NCBI RefSeq assembly: GCF_900113005.1
Contig: NZ_FONW01000008.1
Span: 1-64,000, forward strand
Reading direction: 5' to 3'
DNA: 64,000 bases
Origin: Sunxiuqinia elliptica
GTDB lineage: Bacteria; Bacteroidota; Bacteroidia; Bacteroidales; Prolixibacteraceae
A program made the translations under genes and the position numbers. Below the pieces are notes generated by a model. The model worked only from the letters and a program-made list of their open reading frames with translations, was not told the origin of the DNA and did no database searches. Shown one piece after another: positions 22,182-31,744 of the stretch (position 1 is its first letter; each line of letters begins with the position of its first letter).

Positions 22182-23405
22182 TCAAGATCCGATTGAGTTA
22201 CCACCATCGACAATCTCGTTATTGGACTTTTTATTGGTACTCTCAGAAATTAAAGACCAAGCCATGATTAAGCTGGAGCATATGATAATCACTAACAGAG
22301 CGCCACTTTCAAATTCAGGGACTTTAAAATCGTCTGGAATCGCAAAGAATAATAAAATCGAAATCAAGCCTCGGGGAGCAAGAAATATCTGAGGGAAAAT
22401 ATCGCGACGTTCTACGGCATAAAACATGATGTACCGAGTCACATATAGAATGACCAAGAAGAGCCCACTCATAAGCCAAACTTTCCAGTTTTCCAATGTA
22501 CTAAGCGACAAGCTAATTCCGAAAACAACAAAGAAAAAGGTTCTAACCAAAAAAGAACTCTCAACGGTAATCATCTTGAAATTTTCGAACAAGCCATCAA
22601 TGGCTTCATCATCAAGCCAACGTTCCAGTTTTCCCCACAGCAACACCTTATGATTTCGAAGTAGAAGTCCGAACATCAAAATAATTAGCAGCGATGATAA
22701 ATGGAACAGCTTTGCCACAGCATACAGCAAAACCAATACAGCCAAGAATAAGAAAAACCGTGCTTCGGTTCTGATATTCTGAATCAAGTAAATCAGCGCA
22801 TAACTTAATACCACTGAAATCACCAAAGTTAAAAAGATGTTCCCTCCCAGAGCAAAAGCCACTTCTCCAGCCCCATTTGCATTGATATTTTCGATTAGCG
22901 AATAAAAAAACAAGATTCCCAAAATATCAGAAAAAGTACTTTCGTAGATCATAAACTCCCGTTTTTCTTTCGATAAGTTTGAGACACTGGGAATGATGAT
23001 TGCACTACTCATTATTGAAAAGGGAATGGCATAAATTAAAGCCGACAAAAAATCCAGGTTTTGAATAAAAAGTTGAATAACAAAGGTGATTAATACACTA
23101 GAAAGTACCAACGAAACAAATGCGATAACAAAAGATTTCCAGATAATCGGCCACTTCTCTCGTTTCAATTCCAAATCAAGAGCTGCTTCCAACACAATCA
23201 TGATCAACCCAACAATTCCCAACACCTCCAACGTGTTAAAATACTCCGGCTTTATTCCGAAATAGTTTAAAACCTGCTGAATGCCCAGTCCCAATAGAAT
23301 CAACATTAAGACACTTGGGATATTCGTTTTTTTGGCTAGTAGATTGAAGAAAAAAGATATGATAACTACAACGCAAAGGTTGATCACAAAAAGGTACGCA
23401 CTCAT
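22182..23405 (-). CDS. cation:proton antiporter (CPA1 family)
   Basis: A 407-aa inner-membrane protein with about 12 hydrophobic segments over its full length, of the Na+/H+ exchanger (NhaP/CPA1) type. VLMLILLGLGIQQVLNYFG near the start and VLEAALDLELKREKWPI fit the antiporter core; ESTFSDILGILFFYSL holds the conserved acidic pair of the ion-binding site. A short hydrophilic tail ends the protein, with no RCK domain. It probably exchanges Na+ or K+ for protons for pH and salt homeostasis. Confidence 0.88.
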   Translation of the reverse strand: MSAYLFVINLCVVVIISFFFNLLAKKTNIPSVLMLILLGLGIQQVLNYFGIKPEYFNTLEVLGIVGLIMIVLEAALDLELKREKWPIIWKSFVIAFVSLVLSSVLITFVIQLFIQNLDFLSALIYAIPFSIMSSAIIIPSVSNLSKEKREFMIYESTFSDILGILFFYSLIENINANGAGEVAFALGGNIFLTLVISVVLSYALIYLIQNIRTEARFFLFLAVLVLLYAVAKLFHLSSLLIILMFGLLLRNHKVLLWGKLERWLDDEAIDGLFENFKMITVESSFLVRTFFFVVFGISLSLSTLENWKVWLMSGLFLVILYVTRYIMFYAVERRDIFPQIFLAPRGLISILLFFAIPDDFKVPEFESGALLVIIICSSLIMAWSLISESTNKKSNNEIVDGGNSIGS

Positions 23406-23521
23406 GCTGCAAACTTACCTTTTTATGCCCCAAGATACAAATAAGCTCGCCACTGACACGCTCAATTTTTTTATTCAATTCGCATCAAAATGCTAGTCCT
23501 CTGATACCGAAAAAACAGGAA

Positions 23522-25654
23522 CTATTTTTCCTCCGTTGATTCCTTTGCTCCCATGTAAAGGTCAAACATTTGCTTAATCGATTTTGGCTCTCCGATGATA
23601 GTTAAAACATCATTTTCCATCATGGTTGTATAACCATGGGGCGCAAATGATCGTCCATCGCGTTCAACCAACGCTACAAGTACCTCGGCCGGCAATTTGA
23701 TATCTTTTAATTGCTTCCTGATCATTTCGGACTGCACTGTATTTCGAAGTAGTTTAACGGTAATGAAACGCTCATTATGCAGCAGGTATTCTTTTATTTC
23801 CCGCTCATTATTTTGTTTCAATATATTTGTCACAAAGTCATCCCGTTCGACAATATCCATTAAACGGGAAAGCATTCTCAACTGCAAGCGAAATTCTTTG
23901 GCTGGGTTTACTAAAAAGAAAAAGATTTTGATGAGGTCTTCCGACTTTATCTCCCCCTTGCCCACAGGCTTTAAAATACCCTGTTTAGCAAGAACAATAT
24001 GAAGCGTCGGTTCCGTTACTTCTTCGCTACGAGCATACTGAACTGATATTTCCGGAGTCACCAGTGTGGAATCAATTGTCCCCTGAGTGTTAAATTCGGT
24101 CACCAGCATGTCTTTATCAACCTGCAATTTCTTTGCTAACATGCCAGAAACATGATCAACCAAACCATCGAAATTCATTTGCTTGTCAGCAACAATCACT
24201 TTCGCCTTGATAATGGTCGCATCAAAAGGATCTCCATGTCGCAAACCTTTCTCTTTCAAAATGGTCATAAACTCATTCTCCAATTCGACATGCTGATTTT
24301 TTCCCAATAAGGCAAACCAATGGAAAATGGCTCCCTCTCGGCGAACTTTCCCCTTTGCATAATAGTTAAACCACAAAATAGATAACAGGATAATGATGCC
24401 ACTAAACAAAATAGACATCCATCCCATGTAAATAATCAAAATGAAGGAAATGAGAATTCCGGCCCATTGAACCCAAGGATATAGTGGTGATTTAAAGCCT
24501 GGATCATAAGATTCGATGTTACTTTTACGAAAGACAATAACTGCGAAATTAATCAGCATGAAGATAATTAAGTTGAAGGTACTCGCCAGTTTCGCAATTC
24601 CCTCCTCTGAAAAAACCAGGATAAACGTGATTACCAAGCCGGTTGTCAATAAGATTGAAGTGACCGGAGCACCACTTTTTCCAACAGTTGAAAAAACGCG
24701 CGGAAGTAATTTATCTCGTCCCATGGCAAACGGATAACGAGAAGATGAAAGCAAGCCAGCATTTCCCGTTGAGGCAAACGCAGCCATTGCAGCACCAATC
24801 ATCAGGTAAGTTCCTGTTTCGCCAGGCAGCCAGCCAAAAAGATGCTCGGCTGCTGTTGCTGCAGGTGCAAGATCGTTTGCAAAAGCACTCGGATCAATCA
24901 ACGAAACCATAATAAAGACGCCAAGAACATAGACGGAACCGGTAACAACCAAAGACAAAAGCATTCCCATCGGAATATTTCGTTCCGGATTTTTTATCTC
25001 TTCTGCAACACTGGCAATTTTAGTTAAGCCCAAGTACGATACGAACACAAAGCCAGCAGTGGTTATAATTCCTTCAAAGCCATTGGTAAAAAATGGCTCA
25101 AAATGATTATTCGCCCCTGGCATATTAATTCCCTCTGTAAAGAAGATTCGATAAAGCCCTTCAACCACAAAAGTTCCGAGAACGATTAAAAGGAAAACCA
25201 CAAAAAAGTTTTGAAGCCGAGAAGTCTTCTTGGCTCCAACCAAGTTCAATCCCATAAATGCAAAAGTGGCAGCGATCGCAATTGTTTTAACCGGTACATC
25301 CCAGAAAAATGCAGCATATGCACCAATACCAACAATGGCAAAGGCTGTTTTAAATACCAAAGCGAGGTAAGTTCCCAGCCCCCCAATGGTACCAATAAGG
25401 GGGCCTAAACTTCGATCCAAAAAGAAATAAGCCCCTCCGGAACGTGGTAACGCTGTTGAAATCTCAGCCATACTAAACATGGCAGGCAAGATCAATAAAC
25501 CAGCAATTAGATAACCAACAAAAACAGAAGGTCCTGTAAATTGGGAAGCAAGTCCAGGTAACAAGAAAAATCCGGAACTGAACATCGCACCAGTACTAAT
25601 GGAGAAAACATCGAATAATCCTAGTTCCTTTCTTAACTTCTCTTTTTTGGCCAT
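23522..25654 (-). CDS. APC-family amino acid permease with EIIA-like and RCK_C-like domains
   Basis: A 710-aa protein. Residues 1-440 form an APC-superfamily permease of about 12 membrane segments (FDVFSISTGAMFSSGFFLLPG, the usual first helix, and PRSGGAYFFLDRSLGP). After a linker, about 465-630 resembles a PTS EIIA type-2 domain without an obvious phosphorylation His, and about 640-700 (LPAEVLVALVERDGRSFAPHG, NDVLTIIGEP) resembles the RCK/TrkA C-terminal ligand-binding domain. The cytosolic half probably gates transport in response to a small ligand. It is preceded by a strong AAGGAGG ribosome binding site. Confidence 0.85.
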   Translation of the reverse strand: MAKKEKLRKELGLFDVFSISTGAMFSSGFFLLPGLASQFTGPSVFVGYLIAGLLILPAMFSMAEISTALPRSGGAYFFLDRSLGPLIGTIGGLGTYLALVFKTAFAIVGIGAYAAFFWDVPVKTIAIAATFAFMGLNLVGAKKTSRLQNFFVVFLLIVLGTFVVEGLYRIFFTEGINMPGANNHFEPFFTNGFEGIITTAGFVFVSYLGLTKIASVAEEIKNPERNIPMGMLLSLVVTGSVYVLGVFIMVSLIDPSAFANDLAPAATAAEHLFGWLPGETGTYLMIGAAMAAFASTGNAGLLSSSRYPFAMGRDKLLPRVFSTVGKSGAPVTSILLTTGLVITFILVFSEEGIAKLASTFNLIIFMLINFAVIVFRKSNIESYDPGFKSPLYPWVQWAGILISFILIIYMGWMSILFSGIIILLSILWFNYYAKGKVRREGAIFHWFALLGKNQHVELENEFMTILKEKGLRHGDPFDATIIKAKVIVADKQMNFDGLVDHVSGMLAKKLQVDKDMLVTEFNTQGTIDSTLVTPEISVQYARSEEVTEPTLHIVLAKQGILKPVGKGEIKSEDLIKIFFFLVNPAKEFRLQLRMLSRLMDIVERDDFVTNILKQNNEREIKEYLLHNERFITVKLLRNTVQSEMIRKQLKDIKLPAEVLVALVERDGRSFAPHGYTTMMENDVLTIIGEPKSIKQMFDLYMGAKESTEEK

Positions 25655-25971
25655 AACTCCTCCTTCTTTGTTTGAATCATCTTGTTAGTAATAAACAATA
25701 TCAATTTCTATTTAAAATAGATACATCCCTAGAACTTTTATTTCATCGGCAGCACGAGTAGCTTAAAACTCTATCTATATCGTCCAACTTTTCGCATAGT
25801 TAATATCGAAAACTTCATTCAAGCAATCTCACCGGTCTTTATTATGAAAAACCTTTCCCTAATATAAGTCAAAAAAAGAAAGAAAGGTTTAAGTGCACTA
25901 TTCATTATGAATGGAAAAGTGTTGTAAAAATGCTTCAGCGACAAGAATCAGAAATAGACAGCCTTCTTCAA
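25655..25971. other. intergenic stretch upstream of the APC permease
   Basis: AT-rich non-coding sequence of about 320 bases between the permease start and the terminator of buk. It must carry the permease promoter; no clear consensus box, RNA or gene was seen. Confidence 0.45.
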
Positions 25972-26029
25972 GTACAAAAAAAGCCACATTTGCACTTCAA
26001 CTTATACCGCTGAATGCACAAATGTGGCT
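25972..26029 (-). terminator. buk terminator
   Basis: Perfect 11-bp stem AGCCACATTTG (25982-25992) / CAAATGTGGCT (26019-26029); on the minus strand it runs into TTTTTTGTAC. It ends the ptb-buk unit. Confidence 0.75.
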
Positions 26030-26053
26030 CACTTTCGATCAAAAAAACAGAGA

Positions 26054-27154
26054 CTAAACCTCCTGCTCTATCATTTTAGGACTATATTCTTTCGCCTGCG
26101 TTTCGCTACGTGCTACACGGAGGGCATTTTGAGCCAATGCTTCCAGTTCATCTTCTCCTGGATAAACAAAGACAGGGGCTATAAAGCTCACCTTCTTTTC
26201 GATGTAGCTCGTTAAATATTCGTTGTAAGCTACACCTCCAGTAAGCACAATGCCATCAACTGCTCCATCCATTACCACGGCCATTTCGCCAATTGACTTG
26301 GCAATTTGATAGGCCATTGCATCCTGAACTAAACCAGCCTCAGCATCTCCTGCCTGAGCCCTTTCTTTTACTTCTTTGGCACTGTTTGTTTTTAGATAAG
26401 CCACATAACCTCCTTCGCCAACCACCATCCGACGGATTTCCTCTTTTGACATTTTGCCTTCAAAGCACCAATCAATAATTTGTCCGGTAGGAAGGCCTCC
26501 ACTTCGCTCAGGACTAAAAGGACCATCACCATCAAGCCCATTGTTTACATCAACAACGCGTCCTTTTTTATGGGCACCAACAGAAATTCCGCCTCCCAAA
26601 TGGGCAACAACCAAGTTTAGGGCTTCATAATCCTTCCCTACCTTTTTGGCGTGTAAACGTGCGGTAGCTTTTTGATTTAAAGCATGAAAAATCGAACGCT
26701 TCTTAAACTTGGGATGTCCAGTAAGCCGAGCTATTTCATCAATTTCATCGGTTACCACCGGATCGGCAATAAAAGCCTTCGCCCCGGGAATTTGGTTCGC
26801 AATAAAATCAGCAATAAGCGGTCCTAAATTACTGGCATGCTGTCCGTAGACTCCTTCACTGGCATGCGCCAGCATTTTATTATTAACCAAGTAAACACCA
26901 GACTCTAATGGATAAGTCAGTCCTCCTCGTCCGATGATGTATTTTATGCTGTCCACATCAAAGCCTTCTTCAACCAACGCATCAATGATCATTCCCTTAC
27001 GGTAATCAAATTGATGAAGAATACTTTTATAACGAGAAAGCTCGGTAATTGAGTGACGCAAGGTCTTTGTCAATTTGCATTCTTCATTGTAGTAAACAGC
27101 AAACTTTGTAGATGTTGATCCTGGATTAATTGCTAAAATTCGGTACTCATTCAT
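26054..27154 (-). CDS. buk: butyrate kinase
   Basis: A 366-aa acetokinase-family enzyme making ATP and butyrate (or a branched-chain acid) from the acyl phosphate. The start ILAINPGSTSTKFAVYYN is the phosphate-1 loop of butyrate kinases, VVAHLGGGISVGAHKKGRVVD and VLTGGVAYNEYLT are characteristic, and the length is normal. It starts 6 bases after the ptb stop, so the two are translated together. Branched-chain carboxylate kinase activity is an alternative. Confidence 0.94.
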   Translation of the reverse strand: MNEYRILAINPGSTSTKFAVYYNEECKLTKTLRHSITELSRYKSILHQFDYRKGMIIDALVEEGFDVDSIKYIIGRGGLTYPLESGVYLVNNKMLAHASEGVYGQHASNLGPLIADFIANQIPGAKAFIADPVVTDEIDEIARLTGHPKFKKRSIFHALNQKATARLHAKKVGKDYEALNLVVAHLGGGISVGAHKKGRVVDVNNGLDGDGPFSPERSGGLPTGQIIDWCFEGKMSKEEIRRMVVGEGGYVAYLKTNSAKEVKERAQAGDAEAGLVQDAMAYQIAKSIGEMAVVMDGAVDGIVLTGGVAYNEYLTSYIEKKVSFIAPVFVYPGEDELEALAQNALRVARSETQAKEYSPKMIEQEV

Positions 27155-27160
27155 AATATG

Positions 27161-28066
27161 CTAATGACTCATTAATGCCGCCAAAACGATGGAATTTAGT
27201 TTTGTTTCAGAACTATCGCCTCGCGATGATAGAACTACCGGAACTTTTGCACCATAGACCAGCGCTGCTTGTTTGGCATAACAAAACTTTGAATTCACTT
27301 TATAAAACACGTTCCCAGCATCAATATTTGGGAATAATAAACAATCGGCATCGCCTGCGGTTTTCGCTTCGATATTTTTTATTTGAGCTGACTCCTTATC
27401 CAAGGCAACATCCAAGGCCATTGGACCATCAACAATTCCCTCTGGGAAAGCTCCTTCAGAAGCCATCTTAGTCAGTTGGGCGGCATCAACACATGCCGGT
27501 ATCGATTCGATAATTTGTTCAGTTGGAGCAATTAGTGCCAACTTTGGACACTCAACACCAAGCTTAATAGCAACCTGCATCAAGTATCGAATCATGATTT
27601 GCTTTTGCTTTAAGTTCGGATATGGAATAATAGCCACATCGCTCACCGTTAGCAATTTATGATAGGCAGGATTTTCAATCACTGTCACATGGGTTAACAA
27701 GGCCCCTGGTTCAACCAAGCCAAATTCTTTATTTAAAATGGCTCGCATGTACTTGTCTGTACTTATCAGCCCTTTCATAATAAAATCAGCCGCTCCTTCA
27801 TGAATCATTTTTACGGCCTCGTGCGCAGCACTTTCTTCGGTGTCAGCCGCAACAACCTTGAAAGCAGAAGCTTCAACCCCCAATTTTTTACATGTTGCTT
27901 CAATTTGAGCTGGATCTCCTGTTAAAATAACGTCTACAACTCCCAATTTGCGGGCTTCTTCGGCGGCTTCAATGCTATGTGTATCAATTCCATTTACTAC
28001 CACCATCTTTTGACGAGCTTTTCCTTTGACTAAAAGGAATAGATCAGCAAGTATTTTTATCTTCAT
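27161..28066 (-). CDS. ptb: phosphate butyryltransferase
   Basis: A 301-aa Pta/Ptb-family enzyme that exchanges CoA of butyryl-CoA for phosphate, supplying butyrate kinase. Motifs include VDVILTGDPAQIEATCKKLGV, ADFIMKGLISTDKYMRAILN, LTVSDVAIIPYPNLKQK and the C-terminal PVVLSSRGDSSETKLNSI, all typical of Ptb and not of Pta. It lacks the longer Pta extensions. It follows the ackA terminator, so it may have its own promoter in the roughly 95 bases before its start. Confidence 0.93.
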   Translation of the reverse strand: MKIKILADLFLLVKGKARQKMVVVNGIDTHSIEAAEEARKLGVVDVILTGDPAQIEATCKKLGVEASAFKVVAADTEESAAHEAVKMIHEGAADFIMKGLISTDKYMRAILNKEFGLVEPGALLTHVTVIENPAYHKLLTVSDVAIIPYPNLKQKQIMIRYLMQVAIKLGVECPKLALIAPTEQIIESIPACVDAAQLTKMASEGAFPEGIVDGPMALDVALDKESAQIKNIEAKTAGDADCLLFPNIDAGNVFYKVNSKFCYAKQAALVYGAKVPVVLSSRGDSSETKLNSIVLAALMSH

Positions 28067-28160
28067 ATTTTCGGTTTGATAGCGTGAAAATACAATAAGA
28101 ACAATCTAAATTACAGAACAAAAATCAGTCTAAAAAATGTTTTAAAATCCTTGTAAAACA

Positions 28161-28192
28161 AAACATCCGGAGCTGAAGAGCTCCGGATGTTA
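28161..28192 (-). terminator. ackA terminator
   Basis: A perfect 13-bp stem (28162-28174 / 28179-28191) with a 4-nt loop and a T-rich tract on the minus strand, dividing the acid cluster into pta-hbd-ackA and ptb-buk units. Confidence 0.8.
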
Positions 28193-28249
28193 AAAGACAA
28201 ATATTTGATAGAATAAAGTTTTAGATTTGTTCTTTGCAAGTCCAAGAAC

Positions 28250-29458
28250 TTACAATTTCACATGCTCCTTAACTTTCTTTTCTGTATCCAATGCAATCAT
28301 TAATTCTTCGTTGGTTGGCACCACAACAACTTTCACCGGCGAATCATCCGTGCTGATAACGCCTTCACTTCTGAAACCATTATTTTTCGATTCATCCAAT
28401 TTAACTCCCAGGTAGTCCAGTTCACTGGCTACTCCAGCTCTTGTTGTGTCAGCATTCTCTCCAATACCACCAGTAAAAATCAATACATCAAGTCCATTCA
28501 TGCCTGCAATGTATGAGCCAATGTACTTGCGAACATGGTAATTGTAGATATCCAATGCCATTTTTGCACGCTCATTGCCACTGTCTTTGGCGTCTTCAAT
28601 CTCGCGCATATCAGAAGAAACTCCAGACAAGCCTAGCATTCCACTGTGCTTATTAAACAGCGTATTGGCCGACTTCAATCCTAATTCTTCTTTTTCCATG
28701 ATGTAGGTTACCACACCGATGTCCAAATCTCCCGAGCGTGTTCCCATCACCAATCCTTCGATTGGGGTGAAGCCCATACTGGTGTCAAATGACTTTCCAT
28801 CTTTTACTGCAGCAATTGAAGCCCCGTTACCCAAGTGGCATGAAATAATCTTCTGGTTTTCGTATTCTACTCCCAGTAATTCGCAGGCTCGTTTGGTAAC
28901 ATAGCGATGGCTGGTTCCGTGGAAACCATAGCGACGAATGCCATACTTTTCGTAAAGCACATAGGGGATTCCATACATGTACGATTGAGCCTCCATGGTT
29001 TGGTGGAAAGCTGTATCAAAAACCCCCACCTGAGGAATGCCTGGAATAAGTTCTTCCATTGCGTAAATCCCTTTCAGGTTTGGAGGGTTATGCAGTGGGG
29101 CCAAGTCGGTACATTTTACCAATGCATCAATAACCTCATCATTAATCAATTCGCTGGAAGCAAAATACTCACCACCATGAACCACACGGTGCCCGACAGC
29201 ATCAATTTCCTCCAAGCTCTCTAAACATCCATATTTGGAGCTGGTTAACACTCCCAGAATGTATTCAATCCCGCTTTTATGATCGAGAATTTCGCCTTCA
29301 AAAACGATTTGACGACCATCAGCATGTTTGTGTTTTAAGAAGGAACCTTTCATTCCTAATTTTTCAACTCCCCCTTTGGCAATCACCGACTGATCGTCCA
29401 TATTAAAGAGTTGATATTTGATCGAACTGCTACCGCAGTTTAGTACCAGAATTTTCAT
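28250..29458 (-). CDS. ackA: acetate kinase
   Basis: A 402-aa enzyme making ATP and acetate from acetyl phosphate. The start MKILVLNCGSSSIKYQLF, GFHGTSHRYVTKRA, HLGNGASIAAVKDGKSFDTS and FTGGIGENADTTR are canonical. The ATG at 29458 is the family start; an upstream in-frame ATG adds nine unconserved residues. It lies in one run with pta and the dehydrogenase gene, giving a complete acetyl-CoA to acetate route. Confidence 0.97.
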   Translation of the reverse strand: MKILVLNCGSSSIKYQLFNMDDQSVIAKGGVEKLGMKGSFLKHKHADGRQIVFEGEILDHKSGIEYILGVLTSSKYGCLESLEEIDAVGHRVVHGGEYFASSELINDEVIDALVKCTDLAPLHNPPNLKGIYAMEELIPGIPQVGVFDTAFHQTMEAQSYMYGIPYVLYEKYGIRRYGFHGTSHRYVTKRACELLGVEYENQKIISCHLGNGASIAAVKDGKSFDTSMGFTPIEGLVMGTRSGDLDIGVVTYIMEKEELGLKSANTLFNKHSGMLGLSGVSSDMREIEDAKDSGNERAKMALDIYNYHVRKYIGSYIAGMNGLDVLIFTGGIGENADTTRAGVASELDYLGVKLDESKNNGFRSEGVISTDDSPVKVVVVPTNEELMIALDTEKKVKEHVKL

Positions 29459-29564
29459 CTGTTTTAAATTAAAACCAAGATACAAACACGAAAAGAATAC
29501 GATGTGCTTCTATCAAGGCTGTTTCTTGTGATTAAATTATCTGTATTATCGAAATCAATTGACC

Positions 29565-30536
29565 TTAACAGTTGGTGTTAGTTGTCGTCAGGCGATTTCC
29601 ATCTTCATCATATTCATAAAATCCTTTCCCTGTAGAAACGCCCAATTGCTTGGCTCTCACCAGACGTTTGATAAATGGAGATGGTTTATAATGGACGTCA
29701 CCAAATTCGGCATAGATATTTTCCATCCATCGAACAATTTTATCCAATCCCATTTTATCAGCTACTTCAAATGGTCCTAAGCGCATACCCAAACCGATTT
29801 TCATGGTTGCGTCAATATCTTCCATCGAAGCCACTCCTTCCAGCAAGGTTTCACAAGCTTCATTCAACAACACAACAAACAGCCGCACACTCACTAAGCC
29901 TGCTGACTCTTCAACCGGAATAATTTTTCGATTGATGAGTTTAACAAATTGGCAAACCTTTTCATAAGCCTCCTCGGAGGTGTAAAGACCTTTGACTACT
30001 TCCATGATACGAGCTTCGCGTGACGAAACTGAGAAATGGAAGCTTACGCAACGATCCTTGTATTTCATTTCGGAAGAAAGCTCGGTGATAATAATGGTTG
30101 TTGAGTTGGTTCCAATGATACAATCACGGGAAACAACCTCTTCGATCTTTCTAAATATTTTCTTCCGCTCTTTAATTTTCCCACCACGATCAACGGCACG
30201 GATCGCCTCAACAACAAAGTCGCAGCCGGCTAAATCTTTATAATCCAGGCTTCCTTTGATGCGCGCTAAGATTGCTCTTTTCTCGCCTTGAGTTAATCCC
30301 CAATGCTCGATGCGGTGATCAAGAATTTTACCGATGTTCCGGTAAGCTTCTCTGATTTTTTCTTCACTAACTTCAATAAAAACAACCTCGATACCATAGA
30401 AACTAGCTACGCGAGCAATATTCTGCCCCACAAGTCCACATCCTACGATACCGATCTTCGAAAAAAGGGCTTTAGAAACCTTTTTCTTAATTAAACCAAA
30501 CTCTTCGATTGGTTCATAAATAACTTCACTAGCCAT
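29565..30536 (-). CDS. divergent 3-hydroxyacyl-CoA dehydrogenase family protein
   Basis: A 323-aa soluble protein of the 3-hydroxyacyl-CoA dehydrogenase (HBDH) family. A Rossmann NAD site (IGIVGCGLVGQNIARVAS, about 28-45) and a C-terminal helical domain (about 206-300, ending TGKGFYEYDEDG) are clear. His167 and Glu179 keep the catalytic spacing of 12. The usual HFFNP is HFSVS (Val170 for Asn), and the usual VNRL is VSVRL (Val217 for Asn). An in-frame TTG at 30557 overlaps pta, but the ATG at 30536, 13 bases after pta, is preferred. Sitting between pta and ackA suggests a role in butyrate-type fermentation; the missing Asn residues make the substrate uncertain. Confidence 0.85.
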   Translation of the reverse strand: MASEVIYEPIEEFGLIKKKVSKALFSKIGIVGCGLVGQNIARVASFYGIEVVFIEVSEEKIREAYRNIGKILDHRIEHWGLTQGEKRAILARIKGSLDYKDLAGCDFVVEAIRAVDRGGKIKERKKIFRKIEEVVSRDCIIGTNSTTIIITELSSEMKYKDRCVSFHFSVSSREARIMEVVKGLYTSEEAYEKVCQFVKLINRKIIPVEESAGLVSVRLFVVLLNEACETLLEGVASMEDIDATMKIGLGMRLGPFEVADKMGLDKIVRWMENIYAEFGDVHYKPSPFIKRLVRAKQLGVSTGKGFYEYDEDGNRLTTTNTNC

Positions 30537-30549
30537 TTTAAACTTTAAT

Positions 30550-31554
30550 TTATTCAAATAAAGCAGCCGCCTGGTTTGAGGTAATTGCTGCCATATTTAC
30601 AATGTCACTTACAGAACACCCTCTTGAAAGGTCGTTAATTGGAGCTGCCATTCCTTGCAGAACGGGACCAATTGCTTCGGCCTTTGCCAAACGCTGTACC
30701 AGCTTATAACCAATGTTAGCTGCTTCCAGTCCGGGGAACACCAACACATTCGCACGGCCAGCTACTTCGCTGTCCGGAGCTTTCAACTTGGCTACTTCAG
30801 GAATCAATGCTGCATCCAATTGCAATTCACCATCAATTTTCACAGTGCTGTCCAATTCCTTTGCAATGCGAGTGGCATTTTCAACTTTGCTCACGCGCTC
30901 ATGTTGAGCACTTCCTTTGGTTGAGAAGCTTAACATGGCAACCCGAGGTTCCATACCAACAATAGATTTAGCAGTTTTAGCTGTTGTTATAGCAATTTCA
31001 GCCAACTGGCGTTCGTCTGGGTCTGGCATAACAGCACAGTCAGCAAAAACAAGAATTCCGTCGTGTCCAAAATGAGGATCATTCACGAACATTAAGAAGG
31101 CTCCGGAAACAACACTTACTCCCGGCAAGGTTTTTACAAACTGGAAAGCTGGACGCAACACATCACCAGTAGCATTGATTGCTCCTGCAATTTCCCCATC
31201 CGCATCACCATTTTTAATCATCATTGGAGCGAATACCAAAGGGTCATTCAGCATTTCCAACGCTTCTTCTTTTGTCAGTCCTTTTGACTTTCTGATTTCA
31301 ACCATCAGATCAGCATAGTGTGACCGACGTTCATCCGTTTTGGGATCAACCAATACAGCGCCTTTAATGTTTACACCACATTCTTCGGCAGCTTGCATAA
31401 TTTCTACCGGATTCCCTAATAAAATGATCCGGGCGATATTTTCATTTAAAATGATTTCAGTGGCTCTAAGAGTCCTGGGTTCGTTCCCTTCGGGAAGAAC
31501 AATACGCTTTTGATAACTTTGTGCGTTTTTTATAACACGTTCAAGTAATTTCAT
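30550..31554 (-). CDS. pta: phosphate acetyltransferase
   Basis: A 334-aa short-form Pta without the N-terminal regulatory domains, converting acetyl-CoA and phosphate to acetyl phosphate. Motifs: RIVLPEGNEPRTLRATEII at the start, PLVFAPMMIKNGDADGEIAG, ATGDVLRPAFQFV, MLSFSTKGSAQHE, and the C-terminal GLEAANIGYKLVQRLAKAEAIGP. It is first in the acid-formation operon and is preceded by a long non-coding leader. Confidence 0.96.
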   Translation of the reverse strand: MKLLERVIKNAQSYQKRIVLPEGNEPRTLRATEIILNENIARIILLGNPVEIMQAAEECGVNIKGAVLVDPKTDERRSHYADLMVEIRKSKGLTKEEALEMLNDPLVFAPMMIKNGDADGEIAGAINATGDVLRPAFQFVKTLPGVSVVSGAFLMFVNDPHFGHDGILVFADCAVMPDPDERQLAEIAITTAKTAKSIVGMEPRVAMLSFSTKGSAQHERVSKVENATRIAKELDSTVKIDGELQLDAALIPEVAKLKAPDSEVAGRANVLVFPGLEAANIGYKLVQRLAKAEAIGPVLQGMAAPINDLSRGCSVSDIVNMAAITSNQAAALFE

Positions 31555-31744
31555 TCGAAAAAAACTTATCTAATTTAGTAACTATCAATCCTCTTATCTG
31601 AACCTTACAAAACTGCTTGATTTTACACGATCTTTCAATCTAAACCCCCACAATTCCATCTATTTTCAAGCAATTTGATTTTCACATTTGTTTGTTTCTT
31701 ACAAAAGTCTCAGAATTTAAACTTTCGAGCAAAAGATTCAAAAG

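Noticed and set aside
30537-30557. TTG start of the dehydrogenase overlapping pta
   Set aside because: The ATG at 30536 has better spacing and an A-rich upstream region and gives the usual family length.
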